A stretch of DNA of 64,000 nt from Neckera pumila (taxonomy: Eukaryota; Streptophyta; Bryopsida; Hypnales; Neckeraceae). The notes under the pieces were generated by a model. That model had not been told where the DNA came from. It ran no database searches and saw only the letters and a program-made list of their open reading frames with translations. The DNA lies in NCBI GenBank assembly GCA_963969595.1, contig OZ018409.1, forward strand, positions 20,306,975 through 20,370,974, written 5' to 3'. Shown here one piece after another: positions 1 through 12,600 of the stretch (its first letter is position 1; each line of letters opens with the position of its first letter). A program made the translations under genes and the position numbers.

Positions 1-2990
1 TGGAACTTTTAGTTTTTTAGAGCTTTGTGCAAATCGATGTACAAATGTCGCAATTTTTGGCAGCCCGAATCGATCGGGCCACTTTAATGAAACTGAGAGT
101 ACCAGCTAGCTGGCCTCGGGCATGGTTCCATGCATGCTCTACGCTTACTCAACACTTTTGAACAAGCGTCCTGCCGCGCTTTCCCTGATTTCAGCTAATA
201 TCTGTCTGTGATTAATTCCCTCACAAATTTGATCGAGTTCATGTCAGGATTAAGAAGCGTTAAAAGACTTGCTCCTCACGGTGCTTCCCTACTCGATCTG
301 TCAGTGGCTGCTGTAAATGTAGTTAAATAACTAATTAAGACACTGATCGAAATTAAAATATATGGAGGCACTCGTGTTACTGACGTTCTGGAATTCGAAG
401 TTATTTATATAATAAGATACGTAGTGGACTTATGTATCGATCAAATTAATTATTTGTGGTAAATAGGCTACTACTTTATATATAGTTATGAACTATATTA
501 AGTGAACTGTTCAATTTAACAGAAAATCAATCATGTGTGTTTGAAGTGTAACTTAACTATAGCTAGTCCCTCAGCTAGCTGTTACGCCTCAGTGCTATGC
601 TGCTAACTAGGCATTGCAATGGTATATGCTGTTTTGTTCAGTGTGTCTCTTCCCGTTGCACACGTCCAACCCAACATCCGACATCAGTGCTTGAAATCCT
701 TAACAACCCTACAACAACATGGGAGTTGTTGGTCATACGGTGGCGGGAGGTGATGTGATATATGGAATGCTGGCAGAATGAGCTCTTTCACAGCCTCTGA
801 GACTCCATTGTTGCCATAATACCTATTGACTAAGGAGACCAAGGAGTGCCGAGGCGCTTGGAGGGCACAACAAAAGACCAATTCTTGCCATACGAGAGCC
901 AAGAAATGTCATGCTTGAAAATGTAATGTGCTGTTAGCATTAGGAGTGAGTTTCCATTGCTATTTTAAGACCCATGCATAACTTATTGTACTAACACAAT
1001 GCTTTAAGCTCAAAGGAGTCTAAAGCATAAATGGGCAATTTCATTAAAATGGTGGTATTCTAAGTGTCACTTTGACAGTGTGCCATTTTCACCATCTAGG
1101 ATAGGTATAGATTTAGAACAATTGTTCTGAACTATTTTCACGCCATTTAAAAAAGATATCACCATTTTCATGAAATTGCCCATATGATAAATATTTGAAT
1201 GTATAGTTTCAATTGGATTTTTGTTAGACAAGCACGAAAAGACCAATAGTATGAGTAGACTATTGCCATATGCCCATATCGATGATTTGAGGCTGACTGT
1301 GCCACTAGGTGAAAATTAGGTACTGTAGAACTGATAAAATGCCCAAAAAATTAAATGATGATAATGTCAGTTACCTTATGTTGGTAGAATTCTACAACTT
1401 TAATTTGGTGCATTTAATGACGCCGGCTTGAAACAAAGATCTCTACTAGTCTATTAGCTATAGGTTTTTTTGGCCCCTTCTAATTTTTAGAGCTTTGTTG
1501 AGATGAATGTCACAATTTTGGGCACCTAGAATTGTGCCAATTTTAACAAAATATATGCATATGGATGTTCTCATCTTCAAGCTTGTGCGCATTTCATTTC
1601 TTGGAATAGCATTCCCGATTCTTTGATAACAAAAGTGATAGAGAAGAGGACTTGGATATATTGAAGTGCAAAATTTTAGAGATGAGAGTGATTGCAAGAA
1701 ACATTTGTGTTACTTTTTGGCCAGGGACTCAAGGAGAAGGTACATTAGTACATAGGGCTATTTCACACCTTTTATAAAGTCTTTGCATATTCCAAATTTA
1801 TTTTATTTTTTATAAAAGTTTGATTGGGTGTCTATACTCCAATTAGCTCATTTGGGATTAATACTTTTTTAATAGCCACCAAAGGAAATATAGAAGATCG
1901 AAAATAGGAATTTGAAGTCATGAACTAGGATAACAAAAAACGAAACCTCATGTACAAAAAGAGCGTTACTTTGAATACTTCACAGTAGTGAAATAAACCG
2001 GTTCAATGTGGGAATTGAAGGAAAATAGCCGGTAAAACTCAAATAAACTTCCGGAACGCTGGACTGATGAGGTACAAGTGTTTCTTGCTTGGACCCGGAA
2101 TGGCCTGTAACTTGCTTGGAAGCCCGAGAGTGAGAGTCGGTGATTAACCTGAGAGTCTGAGACATGCTGCCAGTCTGCCACAACCGAACGAATTCAACTG
2201 TTCATTCCTACAGGTTGTTTATACACCATCTAGTCGCCTACTAGCTAGATGTAGTAACTTCCTTCAGTTCATTGTTTATTTTTTCTTTCTTTTGGAACTT
2301 TAATTCATTGGTTACATTTCATTCCTTTTGCAATTGCGTGCCAGGGTCCGTCTTAACTTGTACCGAAATTGCCAGTGCGCAATAAATACAAAATTAGACT
2401 TTGAACGACATGAATTCTGTCTCCTGGCACCTTGCCGTAGTTCTTGCTGGCAGCTTTCCGAATTCAGTGATGGACAGATCGAAGACTTGGGAACCCCGTT
2501 TCCAGCTGGGTGCACAAGTTCAGTAGTCAACTCAAGGAATCGGTAGTTCCGTATTTCGCATCGAGTGATGGATGTAAGCATCCGCGATGGGTTCGATCAG
2601 TTGATGAGTAGTAGTACCAATACTAGTAATTCATCCCGAGTGATGGATGCTTCAATCAGTCTGTGGCTGTGGCTGCAGAAGTCTTGCAGCTAGTACTGTA
2701 GTCAGGGTTTCTGTGGTTTCGGAAGTCAACTAGAAGTGCCGAACAGGAAAGCCTGATTGAGCGACAGACAAACGGACAGTCTGTGTGCACTCATGAAACC
2801 CCAAGTCCCGAACTCTGGAAAAATAGAACTTCGGTTGTCGCACTGGAGAGCTGGGAACAGTCTGTACGCGGATACCATACTGTACAGTACTGTACAGCTC
2901 TTTACAGTTGGACACTTGGACCTCGGTAGGTCGGTAGGTGTTAGGGGTTTTAAAGTTGGTGAAAAAAGAAATGGAATTATTTTGCCAAAG
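1..2990. other. Gene-free spacer
   Basis: I see no supportable gene here. Open frames are short, lack recognisable motifs and overlap on both strands. The sequence is AT-rich with many short palindromes, including a GTACTGTAC-type repeat near 2880-2895 and the phrase GAGTGATGGATG repeated near 2563 and 2638. No promoter or RNA gene is convincing. Confidence 0.6.
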
Positions 2991-2994
2991 GAAT

Positions 2995-4225
2995 GATTTG
3001 AATTGGTCGAGTTTATAGTAGTTCAACGAGCCTCTTGTGGAGGGAGGCCGTTCTGCACACACCCCACCCCCACCCCCGGTTATCCCCTAAGAAAAACGTA
3101 GGAACTTTTTATTTGCAACGCATGATAAAATTTGCACATTTTGAGTTCATATTTGCACCAAATCAGTAGCTAGGAGTTGTGTTAACAATACAATTAACCC
3201 CTGAAGTTTCATGACTATGTTTTCACCGAAAATGCTCAAAAATTGCCATTTTTAGAACAAGTACAAAGATTTTGAAAAAATCTTTTTTTGATACATCTAA
3301 TCATAGGATCTTGTAGTATGCTAACTTGAGAACATGTGGTAAAAATTTCAGAATTTTCCACCGCATGGATTGCAAGATATATAAGAATTCAAATTTATTA
3401 AAACCATTTTTTGGGACCTTCTAAAAACAGGGCAGCTACACTTCACAACCTCACTTTTCTATAAAAAAATGTCCAAAATGGTGGTGCTTCTTTGGTTTCC
3501 TTTTCCTAGATAAGTTGGCCACATGCTTGAAAAATTTCACATCATTTGAAATTGTATAACATATACAAAATAAATAGTAAATAGATAGAAGTAGAGAATG
3601 ATTCAAATACTAAATTTGTTAAGATTTTAGTCAAGGAATTGAAAAATTCCAGTCCCAATGGTTGTAATGTTATAATAAACAATCTTCACCTTATGATTTT
3701 ATTTTTTTCAAAAGTTATTGAAAATTGAGTAAGATAAAGGACTTCAAAGTTTATTTTAGAATAGAGAATTCATAACTGCCAACAAACAAAAAATCCTCAT
3801 AACTTTTGACTCATTCATTGAAATAGAATGACTCAAAGCTTTCCACATATATATAACTCTAGAAAATCAATTTAAAATTTTTGTTTTTGAAAAAAGTGAT
3901 TTTTGCTGATTTGCCCGGACTGCCCAGTTATAAAAAAAAGTAGCATATTAGGCCATAACTTTTGACTTGTATTTCCAAATGTCATGAAATTTGATGCGTA
4001 TGAAAGATATTCCTTGCCCCACCTTCTATTAAAATTTGGGACAAAAATATGAAAATCTCTAGTCACATGTACCTGCCTAAAATTTCTATATAGCCAAATA
4101 ACACACGTTGACTTGGTCCTTTAGGGATTAACATGGCACAAAATAGGAGGTCTTTCTCTTTACATTCACCCTTGGTTGGACCTCCACAAGAGGCTCGTTG
4201 CACTACTATAGACTTGACCATTTGA
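2995..4225. mobile_element. TIR-bounded element with a nested repeat
   Basis: The ends are inverted copies of one another. The left end near 3013-3046 reads TATAGTAGTTCAACGAGCC followed by TCTTGTGGAGG. The right end near 4181-4209 is its reverse complement with few mismatches, and weaker similarity continues outward. This is the structure of a non-autonomous DNA transposon about 1.2 kb long. No transposase frame is visible inside, and a second repeat (3194-4131) lies within it. Target-site duplications could not be settled. Confidence 0.6.
3194..4131 (+). repeat. Dispersed repeat A, copy 1 (TTAACCCCT ends)
   Basis: About 938 bp, starting TTAACCCCTGAAG and ending CTTTAGGGATTAA, so its termini are inverted repeats. 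It aligns along its length with copy 2 at 30754-31686 in the same orientation. Shared tracts include CACCGAAAATGCTC versus CACCAAAAACACTCC near the left end and a GTCCAAAATGGTGG phrase in the middle. It is non-coding. TTA/TAA at the borders would fit a PIF/Harbinger-type target site, but this is inference. Confidence 0.65.
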
Positions 4226-4976
4226 ATTGTAACTGTACAAATTCAAACCAGATGTGTTAGAGATCACATAGGAAAAGAAAAGACAACAATATCACTTATG
4301 GATTGAAGATTATATTGTTTGATTAAGAAGTTGCTAAAACTATGATAGTGATTTGAAGTCTTTCAATCCACTTTTAGAATTTCTACATGTCAAATCTAAA
4401 ATTGAGGTCACGAAAAAAATATGAGGCTAAAGGACGTAACATGAAAAACTATAATTGATTCATAGCTCCTCAAAAATCTCCTCTACAATTTTCTTAAAAG
4501 AAAATTTAATGTGATATCCTCTAAGATTTAGTGTATTTGAGGCTCATCTCCAGGAGCCTTTAATACTAAAAAAATTGAGATTTGCAATAGACCCCCTTGC
4601 ACAAAATTTGCAAAAGTAAAATCAATACAAATTTTTCAAAATTGGATTTTTTGATCCTTGATATGAACTTCAAAGGATACTGAGTAAAGAAGGAAAAGAC
4701 TAAAAATAGCATTTTGGTAAGATTTTATTTTATTTGAACAAATGGAAAATCCATTGCATTAAAAAAAACGACATACAAAAGAACCAAGCCAGAAGGCTAG
4801 ACAATGAAGAGAGAAAGAGCACTGAGGGCAAAAGAAACCAAACGGAAACTAAAAAGAGACTACAAAAACTGACAGTAGAAGGAACCCATCTCAGTTGTTC
4901 CACCTAATGTAATAAGATTTTATTTAACTTCAAAGTTTAACACCAAAATATGGTGCCTCAGGTATTTACAGGTTAA
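4212..4976 (+). repeat. Dispersed repeat B, copy 1 (interrupted)
   Basis: Homologous to repeat B copy 2 (28175-28828). Both carry AATTGTAACTGTA near the left end, then CACATAGGAAAAGAAAA, and close with GGTGCCT followed by TTTA, a G-rich tract and TTAA. This copy lacks a clean left terminus and is interrupted at 4731-4913 by an insertion that copy 2 does not have. Confidence 0.6.
4731..4913 (-). mobile_element. Retro-insertion (LINE 3' end or SINE) with target duplication
   Basis: A 183-bp insertion flanked by the 12-bp direct repeat AAGATTTTATTT (4719-4730 and 4914-4925). The paralogous repeat at 28175-28828 shows the uninterrupted site near 28763-28775, so this is an insertion and not ancestral sequence. 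On the minus strand it ends in AATGCAATGGATTTTCC and then an A-rich tail, like the 3' ends of plant LINEs. It is too short to code for anything. Confidence 0.65.
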
Positions 4977-6668
4977 TGTCGTTATTTTTGTTGATGCATT
5001 GGATACTTCAATATTTTGAAGCATTAAGGTAGATCTCCCATTTCCGATCACTTAAGCATTTCAGCATATGTGTGATTGAGCAATGGTGGAGGAAAATTTT
5101 CTCCAGTGAACAAATAGGAATAAGAAAGATTGCCATCTTTTGGTAATTTTTCATCAATTGTAGAATTAGTAAAAATTAAAGAAGTGGAAAAGTCAAGGTT
5201 TCCTATTTCCGATCAATAAGCAAGCCCATTCTTGATCAATGGCAACTTATTAGTTGTCAATGTGTCATTCATTACAGAAGAAACAAATAAGAATCGAATG
5301 GCCTATAAAGCTATGGTTACAAATGGGTCAATCTATTGATCGGAAATGGGAGGGCGATTGGAAAGAGTTTTGATCATGGAAAAGATCACTTTGATGGCTT
5401 GATGGCTTCGATGTATTCATCGAATCCCAAACCTTTCTGCAGTTTCCTTTAGACCAATGCATCATTACAAGGTCAAATTTGTCTATAAAGAGAGAGTTCA
5501 AAGAACTCTTTGGTGTAGAAATTTTGCAAGTTGCAAGAATAAAAAGGGGATTAAGTTACTGGCATGGAGGGGATGGCGAGATTTCGTACTATTCATCTCA
5601 CTCAGTACAGTACCATGTCCTCCAAGAATCTCGAATCTCAGGCCAGGATCAAAGTCCTGTTTTTAGATTGAAACGTTGAAACATGGACTCGTCTTGTCGT
5701 AGATGACAACAGCTCTAAAAATTGATTGGCGCACGACGCCAATCGACAGAATATATTGGAATAAACATTGGAACACACGGCAGTACCTCACGAGCACTTA
5801 GAGATGCATCAAATGTACAGTTCTCTCCATGAACTGTTTGGAATGTCCAATAAATAGTGCAATTTGTTCCAGGCTCTACGTAACAGAATTTTGAAAAACA
5901 GGACCACAGAGTAACAGTAAACTTCTAAAGGAATATACTACTCAATCTTCACTTTGTGAAGGGAGATGGTAAAACTAAAACTCAAAAGTACATATGGTCA
6001 AAGCAGGCCATTTGGGAACTTGATAATGACTTTCCTGAGAATCCTAGCCACCGAAATTTCATGCTGCCAGCCGAGTTGGGGAAGAAAAAACGAAACCTCT
6101 CTCTAAGAGATCGTGGTACCAATAGCCCACAGAGCATTCCACCCAAGGCGCTTTCTAAATGTAGACGGAGGAACAGTCTTCAATGATAAGAGATTATGAT
6201 CGTCGCACAAATGCACATTGGTACAGGAACTTGAGTATTGATTATGGTGGCGATCTATCAGCAGCATTAGGCCCAGATATGTGAAGACGAACTGGTTGAT
6301 GCAGAACCGAAGCAAAAGCAGACTCCAAGGTAACAAAGTGTTCTGGCTGCTGAAACTTTCTTACAAACAGAGAAGATGCACTTACACATACCTCGAGCTC
6401 AGCCAACCTGGAAGAAACTGATACCAAGGATCCCTGCATGGAATAAACACCAGTATCAATATACTGTGAATATTTGCCAAAAGAGTTGGGACTCGGCATA
6501 AAACAATTACTATCTTCTTTTCGAGACTCACAATGTGAAAAGAAGGAAACAGGATAGTAAATGACATTCGAATAGGAATAGTGATCATCCGATGTATTTG
6601 CAAAAAAAGAAGATCGAGACCTAAAACAACTTAAAAGAACAGATTCACAATCCGTTCCACCTATTGAG
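4977..6668. other. Spacer, probably containing the 3' UTR of the exonuclease-MutS gene
   Basis: No gene is supported. A plus-strand frame of 76 codons at 5956-6186 has no recognisable motif. The right part lies immediately downstream of the minus-strand stop at 6669 and probably holds its 3' untranslated region. I could not fix a polyadenylation site. Confidence 0.4.
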
Positions 6669-9600
6669 TTAGTGTTGCACCTTCTGCCTCAGAAGTGCCT
6701 GAGTAGCTGGTTGGTTCTGCAAGGCCATGTAAACTCGCTCCCATACCTCATCCAGCTGCTCTCTTGAGTACCCACTTTCTTCATGTACCTTTGATTGCTC
6801 TGAGGGTTCCAGTTGCGCATACGAACTCACTTCGTTGTCTTCGTTGTCTTTTGAGGGGTCAAATCCGATGTCGTCGAACTCTTTTGATGTCGTTGAGCTC
6901 ATGACAGAACTCACTTCCTCCAAGGAACTCGACTCTTGTCTATTATCAGGAACCACGTTTCTCACAGGAATTTCCGACGCTAGGGGGATTAATAAGTCTC
7001 TATTTACATTTCCCGCCTCAGTACTGAGGTTGGAAAAATTATCCAAGACGTCTCCAAACAAGTACACCAGACTTCTCCAAACCAATATTAGTTCCATTTC
7101 TCCAAGTCCTCCCAGATTCGGGTCAGGACTACCCTTTAGTAAGTCCAGTTCCAAACCGTTATTTGGAGCGTGAGTCTCCACATTGCAATTTGCATTCTCA
7201 GTAACCTCGTCAAGTAAAATCCCGATTTTCGTGTCCTGTACTTCGCTGTTTCCGCAATCCTCATCCGATTCATTCTCCAGGGTACTCGTCTGCAACGCTG
7301 GTATTCCAAATTGCTCCCTAGAATCATTCAGATTTGCACTTGATCCTTCTTCAAGGGCAAGGATTTCAGAAGCTCTGTTACACACCCAATCCGGTAATCC
7401 AGCACCTCTACCAATGGCAATAGCATAAGACCTCACAGCATTGCCTGGCTTCACAGCATGGTCGAACATCACTTCACCGTTCTCCAGTTCAGTTGCCTGG
7501 AAGTGGTAATTCGTAATGTTGGGATAATCTTGATCCAATATGTGAAGGTCATGATAGTGAGTTGAAAAAATGGTCCGAGCACGCACTATCTGGGACAAGT
7601 ACTCGATTATTGCTCGGGCAATAACACCTCCCTCCTGAGAGCTGGTTCCTCTACCAACTTCATCCAAAAGAACTAATGAATGAGCAGTTGCACGGTTGAG
7701 GATGTTAGCAGACTCTAACATCTCAACCCGGAAAGTACTCTGGCCAGCAGCCAAATCATCTACTGCACCAACACGAGTATAAAGCCCGTCTGCTAGTGAT
7801 AACTGGGCAAATTTAGCAGGAACAAAACTGCCAGCCTGAGCTATCAATTGAATGAGGCCTATTTGCCTCAAATAACAACTCTTCCCGCTGGCATTTGGGC
7901 CTGTTAACAAAACAAGATCAGCACGTGGCCACCACTTCTCACTTTCATCCGTTAATTCCTCCACCGTTTTTGCCAAACTCGACTTCTCGTCACGTTCCGT
8001 ACCTCCAGTAACGGAATCCTCCTCCGAGACCGTATCAAACCCTAGGTAAGCAGAGTTTGCTACATAACACAGATCCTCTGATAGCGACAATTCTACCACA
8101 GGATGTCGACCCCCAATTATAGTTATCTCTCGACCTGTTTCCATCATATGCGGACGGCAATAGTCCCTCTTCACAGCCAGATCTGCAACAAATTTAGTTA
8201 TTAGGTTACAGCACGGGAGCGAAGAAGAAGTGCCAAGGTTCGAACATTATATCAATTGAAAGGCACAATCCTGAAGCCCTCTTGACAAATCAGCCAAGCC
8301 TATATCATTAATGAACTCACCCCGAGCTACATCGTACGCTTCCTTTCCTCTGCAGATCTTTTACTACGTGTACATAAACCAAACAAGATAGCAGTATACA
8401 AGAGAATAACTCAAAAGAAGCAGAGAACATAAACCGAGTCAATGCAGAAGAATACAATGTACCTGCAAAGGTGCACAGCACATCAAGAGTAGCCACTGCT
8501 TGACTATATTCTCGAACAGACTCCAACAAGGATACTATCTCTTCCTTCAAGGTTCTCAGAAGCTCTTCCTCACGCTCGTAAACCCTTGCCTCAGCAGCCA
8601 TTCTTCTCGACTCACAATTCAAAAGGAGTGGAGTGACAAACCTCTCCTCGGCTTTCAAGCTCTGAAGTCTCTGATAGTCATCAGGAATGGAACCCTCTTT
8701 AAGCTTGTTCTTCCTGATGCTAATATAGTGGCCATTGTTCTTAGTGTACCCAACCTGCAATTACAAGTTACACATATGCTGATGAAACATTGAGTTTATC
8801 AAAGACAGGAAGACACTGTAGCCCAAATCCCCGTACAGTCAAAATCAAAAGAGTGAAAACCAACTAGAAACTCTGTCGTAAACACCAACATCCGGGAGGA
8901 GAAATCTACGAACATCTACCAGGCCCCTCCAATAGTACGACAATAGACTTACTTAAAGATGTCATAACAATTTGCAGCAGATTCACTCAAACAAATCAAT
9001 GGTAAATCTAACCTCCAACGAAGGAATGCCCAGGCGTAAGCGTTCTTGCTTCTCATACTCTTCAAGCCAAATCATCGTCACCTGCACTTCTTGCCGAAGG
9101 ACATCTAAGGTCGGATCGGCACCTGCTTTCACCACTTTCCCTGCTTGTATACCATTCCCAAGCTCCTCCGTCACCATATTCTACTCATCCAAAAACCAAA
9201 AGGCACTCAATCAATCAAGTCATATAACTGCACATCCAGTACGATATACCCCTTCACGATCCCTTGAAATGAGATCTGCTGGCAAAGTTACTTTCTCTGT
9301 TTCTAACGGTCACCCAGGTTAGATGGAAAATTATTCTTACTTCAACTTTGTTGGCCCATTGCACAGCAGATGCGGGAGTATGAGAGGCAGCCACAAAATA
9401 ATCGTTGGCTGATGCTCCCTCTATAAGCTCAGCCAAGCTCGGCAAACCCTTGATTGATTGGGCCAAAGTCAATAAATCCCTAGAAGAAAGACAAACCAGA
9501 TGTGCTCAACCAGATATGCAAATTCACCCAATACGTTCACTAGACAGAAATAAATCATCACTACTTGTCTACAGTCACTCTACATAATGGGTAAACTTCA

Positions 9601-12600
9601 TCCTGGACGAATCACGAAGATAAATAAGCTCAACTTTCAACGTACAAACTGCCTACAATCAATAGAATCTCCTTCTCAGGTAGTCCAGTCATGAACCGGT
9701 CATGAAAAAACATGTCTACATAAGTTGACATGTTCAATGTTTAATCGACACCAACAATCCTTGGGTTCATGTCAATACCTTGAATCAGCACGCTTCCATG
9801 CAATGCGAGAAGCTAAACGCTCAATGTCTGATATACTCTCCAGTTTGCAGCGGAACTGCGAGCGCAGTACATGATTCTTGACAAACACCTGAAATGAACA
9901 TGAGATGATCAATTTTGATATTATTTCTGGAATGGTTTATATCACCAGAACCACACAAAATATCTAGTAATAAGAACAATTTCTTAGTCTAATCTCATTC
10001 CTAGTCCATCCAACCCACCAATATCCCTAACCCACACTACAACCTCTATACAAGGAACTAATTTCCAATGACGGAGCGGTTTATTACCATAGGAATTAAG
10101 AATCGTGAGAAAATAGAATTAGGAAGGGCAAGTCCCCAGGATCCATGCATTCTGAATAAGAAAATCACCTCAACGGCATCGTGTCTTCTACAAATCAGCT
10201 CATGATTAATGAGAGGCCAGAGCAACCAACGACGAAGTAATCTGCCCCCCATTGCTGTCTGCGTGTGCCCCAAAGCCCACACAAGAGAACCCTCCACCTT
10301 ACCCCAGCGCGATGTCTTCAGCAACTGACATACAAGTGCAAGAGTCCAGAAGCATTATGTCAGCAACGCATTTGCTTATCTAGAGCAACAAATACTGCAT
10401 ACTCTTTCTCCAAACAAGTAGAAACTTGAGCGCTCATTTGCAAAATTACCTCTAAATGGTTTCGTACAGTGTCATCCATATGCATTGTATCTAATGTGGA
10501 ATAACAGCTGGGTTTTTGAAGAGGTATCTCTTCGTTACTCAGCTTCTGTGTTTCCTGAACATATCTGTCAGCACAATGCACATCAGAGGGAATTAATACC
10601 GAATAGGATGATCATACAAAATTCAGTCAGAGGACAAGATAAACAGGGCCAAGCTTCTTAAACCCAAGACAAATGTGACCCATGAGGTGCAACAAGCAGT
10701 ATAATGTAAGAAACGAGCAAGGTCACTGAAGCGAAATGTGAAAAAAAATTAATAAGATTCCTAGGGAACTGCATAGTGCTTCTAAACATGTGTGTGGACC
10801 TGCAAACTAGTGAAGATTCCAAGAAAATACAATCCCACATACAAGAATCTTGACTCCTGGAAATATTTCTGACAAGATGCAAACTTTGATATACTGAACG
10901 TCAAATACTATGAATTGAGAATTAAAAAAAAAACTAATATAAGAAAAGACTCGCATGATGAGATATAATCACCTTGAGTGACATAAGTGAAAGTCTGTAC
11001 GTCAAAATTCGCCCCTATGACACACATCTAATCCAGTTTATGAAGATCCATATGTTATCAAGAGGAAACAGACTGAGCTCGATGAAAATGAAGGATAAGA
11101 AATTAAACGCGACGCTTACCCCAACAGGCCTCCTGCTGCCCGAATAGCATGCGGTGATCGGAGCAGACCAAAGGCCTCCAAGGCCTCCTCCCCAAAACTA
11201 GCGTGTAATCTCTGGAAACCAGCATAGAAAATATAAAAAGTTAGGCAGCTACAGAATCACATAATATAGATATGCACAATGCACATCTAGACTAGCCGCT
11301 TCAGAGTAGGCTCGTATGTGATGTATGCATAACATGCTTGAGGCCACAAAACATATACACACTTCACATCAACTAGAATCCCCGTTCCTCAGCCAAACGA
11401 CAGGTAATATTTCAAGAGGTAGTATGCAAGTCTTTCTTAAAAATGTACTCATGATGCAGCTCAGATATATCGAGCTAACTTGAAGAAATGAGACATGTTC
11501 GCAGCATGACATAATTCATCTCTAAATGAAATTTGGACTAGAAGAGCTCTTACAGTACCTTCTCAGCAGCCGCTGGGAAGAATTCCGAAGTTGGGCGGCT
11601 GGAATAGCACAGTTCACTTGGCATTCCAAATGGTCGTAGTACCTCGGTCTTCTTATTGATAGTGCAGACGACCTGCAATTGAGTAAGATGTTGTCATACA
11701 CAAGCAACCAACTCAGACTCTCAAGTTCACTTAGCCTTGAAACTTCCTCCAAACGTATTGCTGTCATTTATTTTTATTATTAAAACTTTCTATACTTCAA
11801 GACATGAACGCTGATACCATCTAGCACTGCTTAGATTAAATGCATCATCTCTGCAACTACATGCTATCTGGATCGGACGGTAAAATCCAAAGATAGCAAA
11901 AAGAAACATCGACTTCCAGATGCCTCTGCATACTCATGAATTGTTTAATCCTTCAAATGCATCAGGTCGTATCACATAAAGATATGCCTTGCAGAAGGGG
12001 CAACAAGCTTACATTTGCAGGAAAGATGACCTCCGAAGGTTGTAAACGTTGGAGCTCGTGTAGCAAGGAAGATCTACCCTGTCCTTGTGTTGCCTGAAAC
12101 TCTCCTGCCACACCCAACATAGTTAAAGTCTACGACCTGATCAACAAACCAAGACGTATTATGTATGTGACTATGCCTGTGACTATATGTAGTGCGTACG
12201 TGCGTGCAAGTGTGTATAAAAGTTACATCATCACTTAGAATTGAGCGAAGGAAGCCCAGTGGTCACCTAAAACTCAATAAAATTGAAACCGCGTTTCCAA
12301 TTTTCTAAAAGATCATAGGAGCAGTACCTGTTGAAATATCAGAATAAGCAAGACCCCAAATTCCATTTTCATCCGCATGAGGAAAGATAGCAACCAAGAA
12401 ATTGTTGCAAGATTCTTCCAGCATGCCCTCGTCCAAAAGGGTGCCCGGAGTGAGCACAGCAGTGACTTGACGATCGATTATCGTTCCTCCTTTAGAATCT
12501 GCGGTATTGACCTGCAAAATTTGACCCTTGTGCTCTTTAGAAAAATACGTACGTCCAGCTTCTTCGAACTAGACAATAGACTCCAGGCAATAGATGAAAG

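Noticed and set aside
2566..2600. GGGTTCGATC considered as a tRNA T-loop
   Set aside because: No acceptor stem, anticodon arm or A box could be found around it.
5956..6186. 76-codon plus-strand frame
   Set aside because: No motif, and it lies in the probable 3' UTR of the convergent exonuclease-MutS gene.
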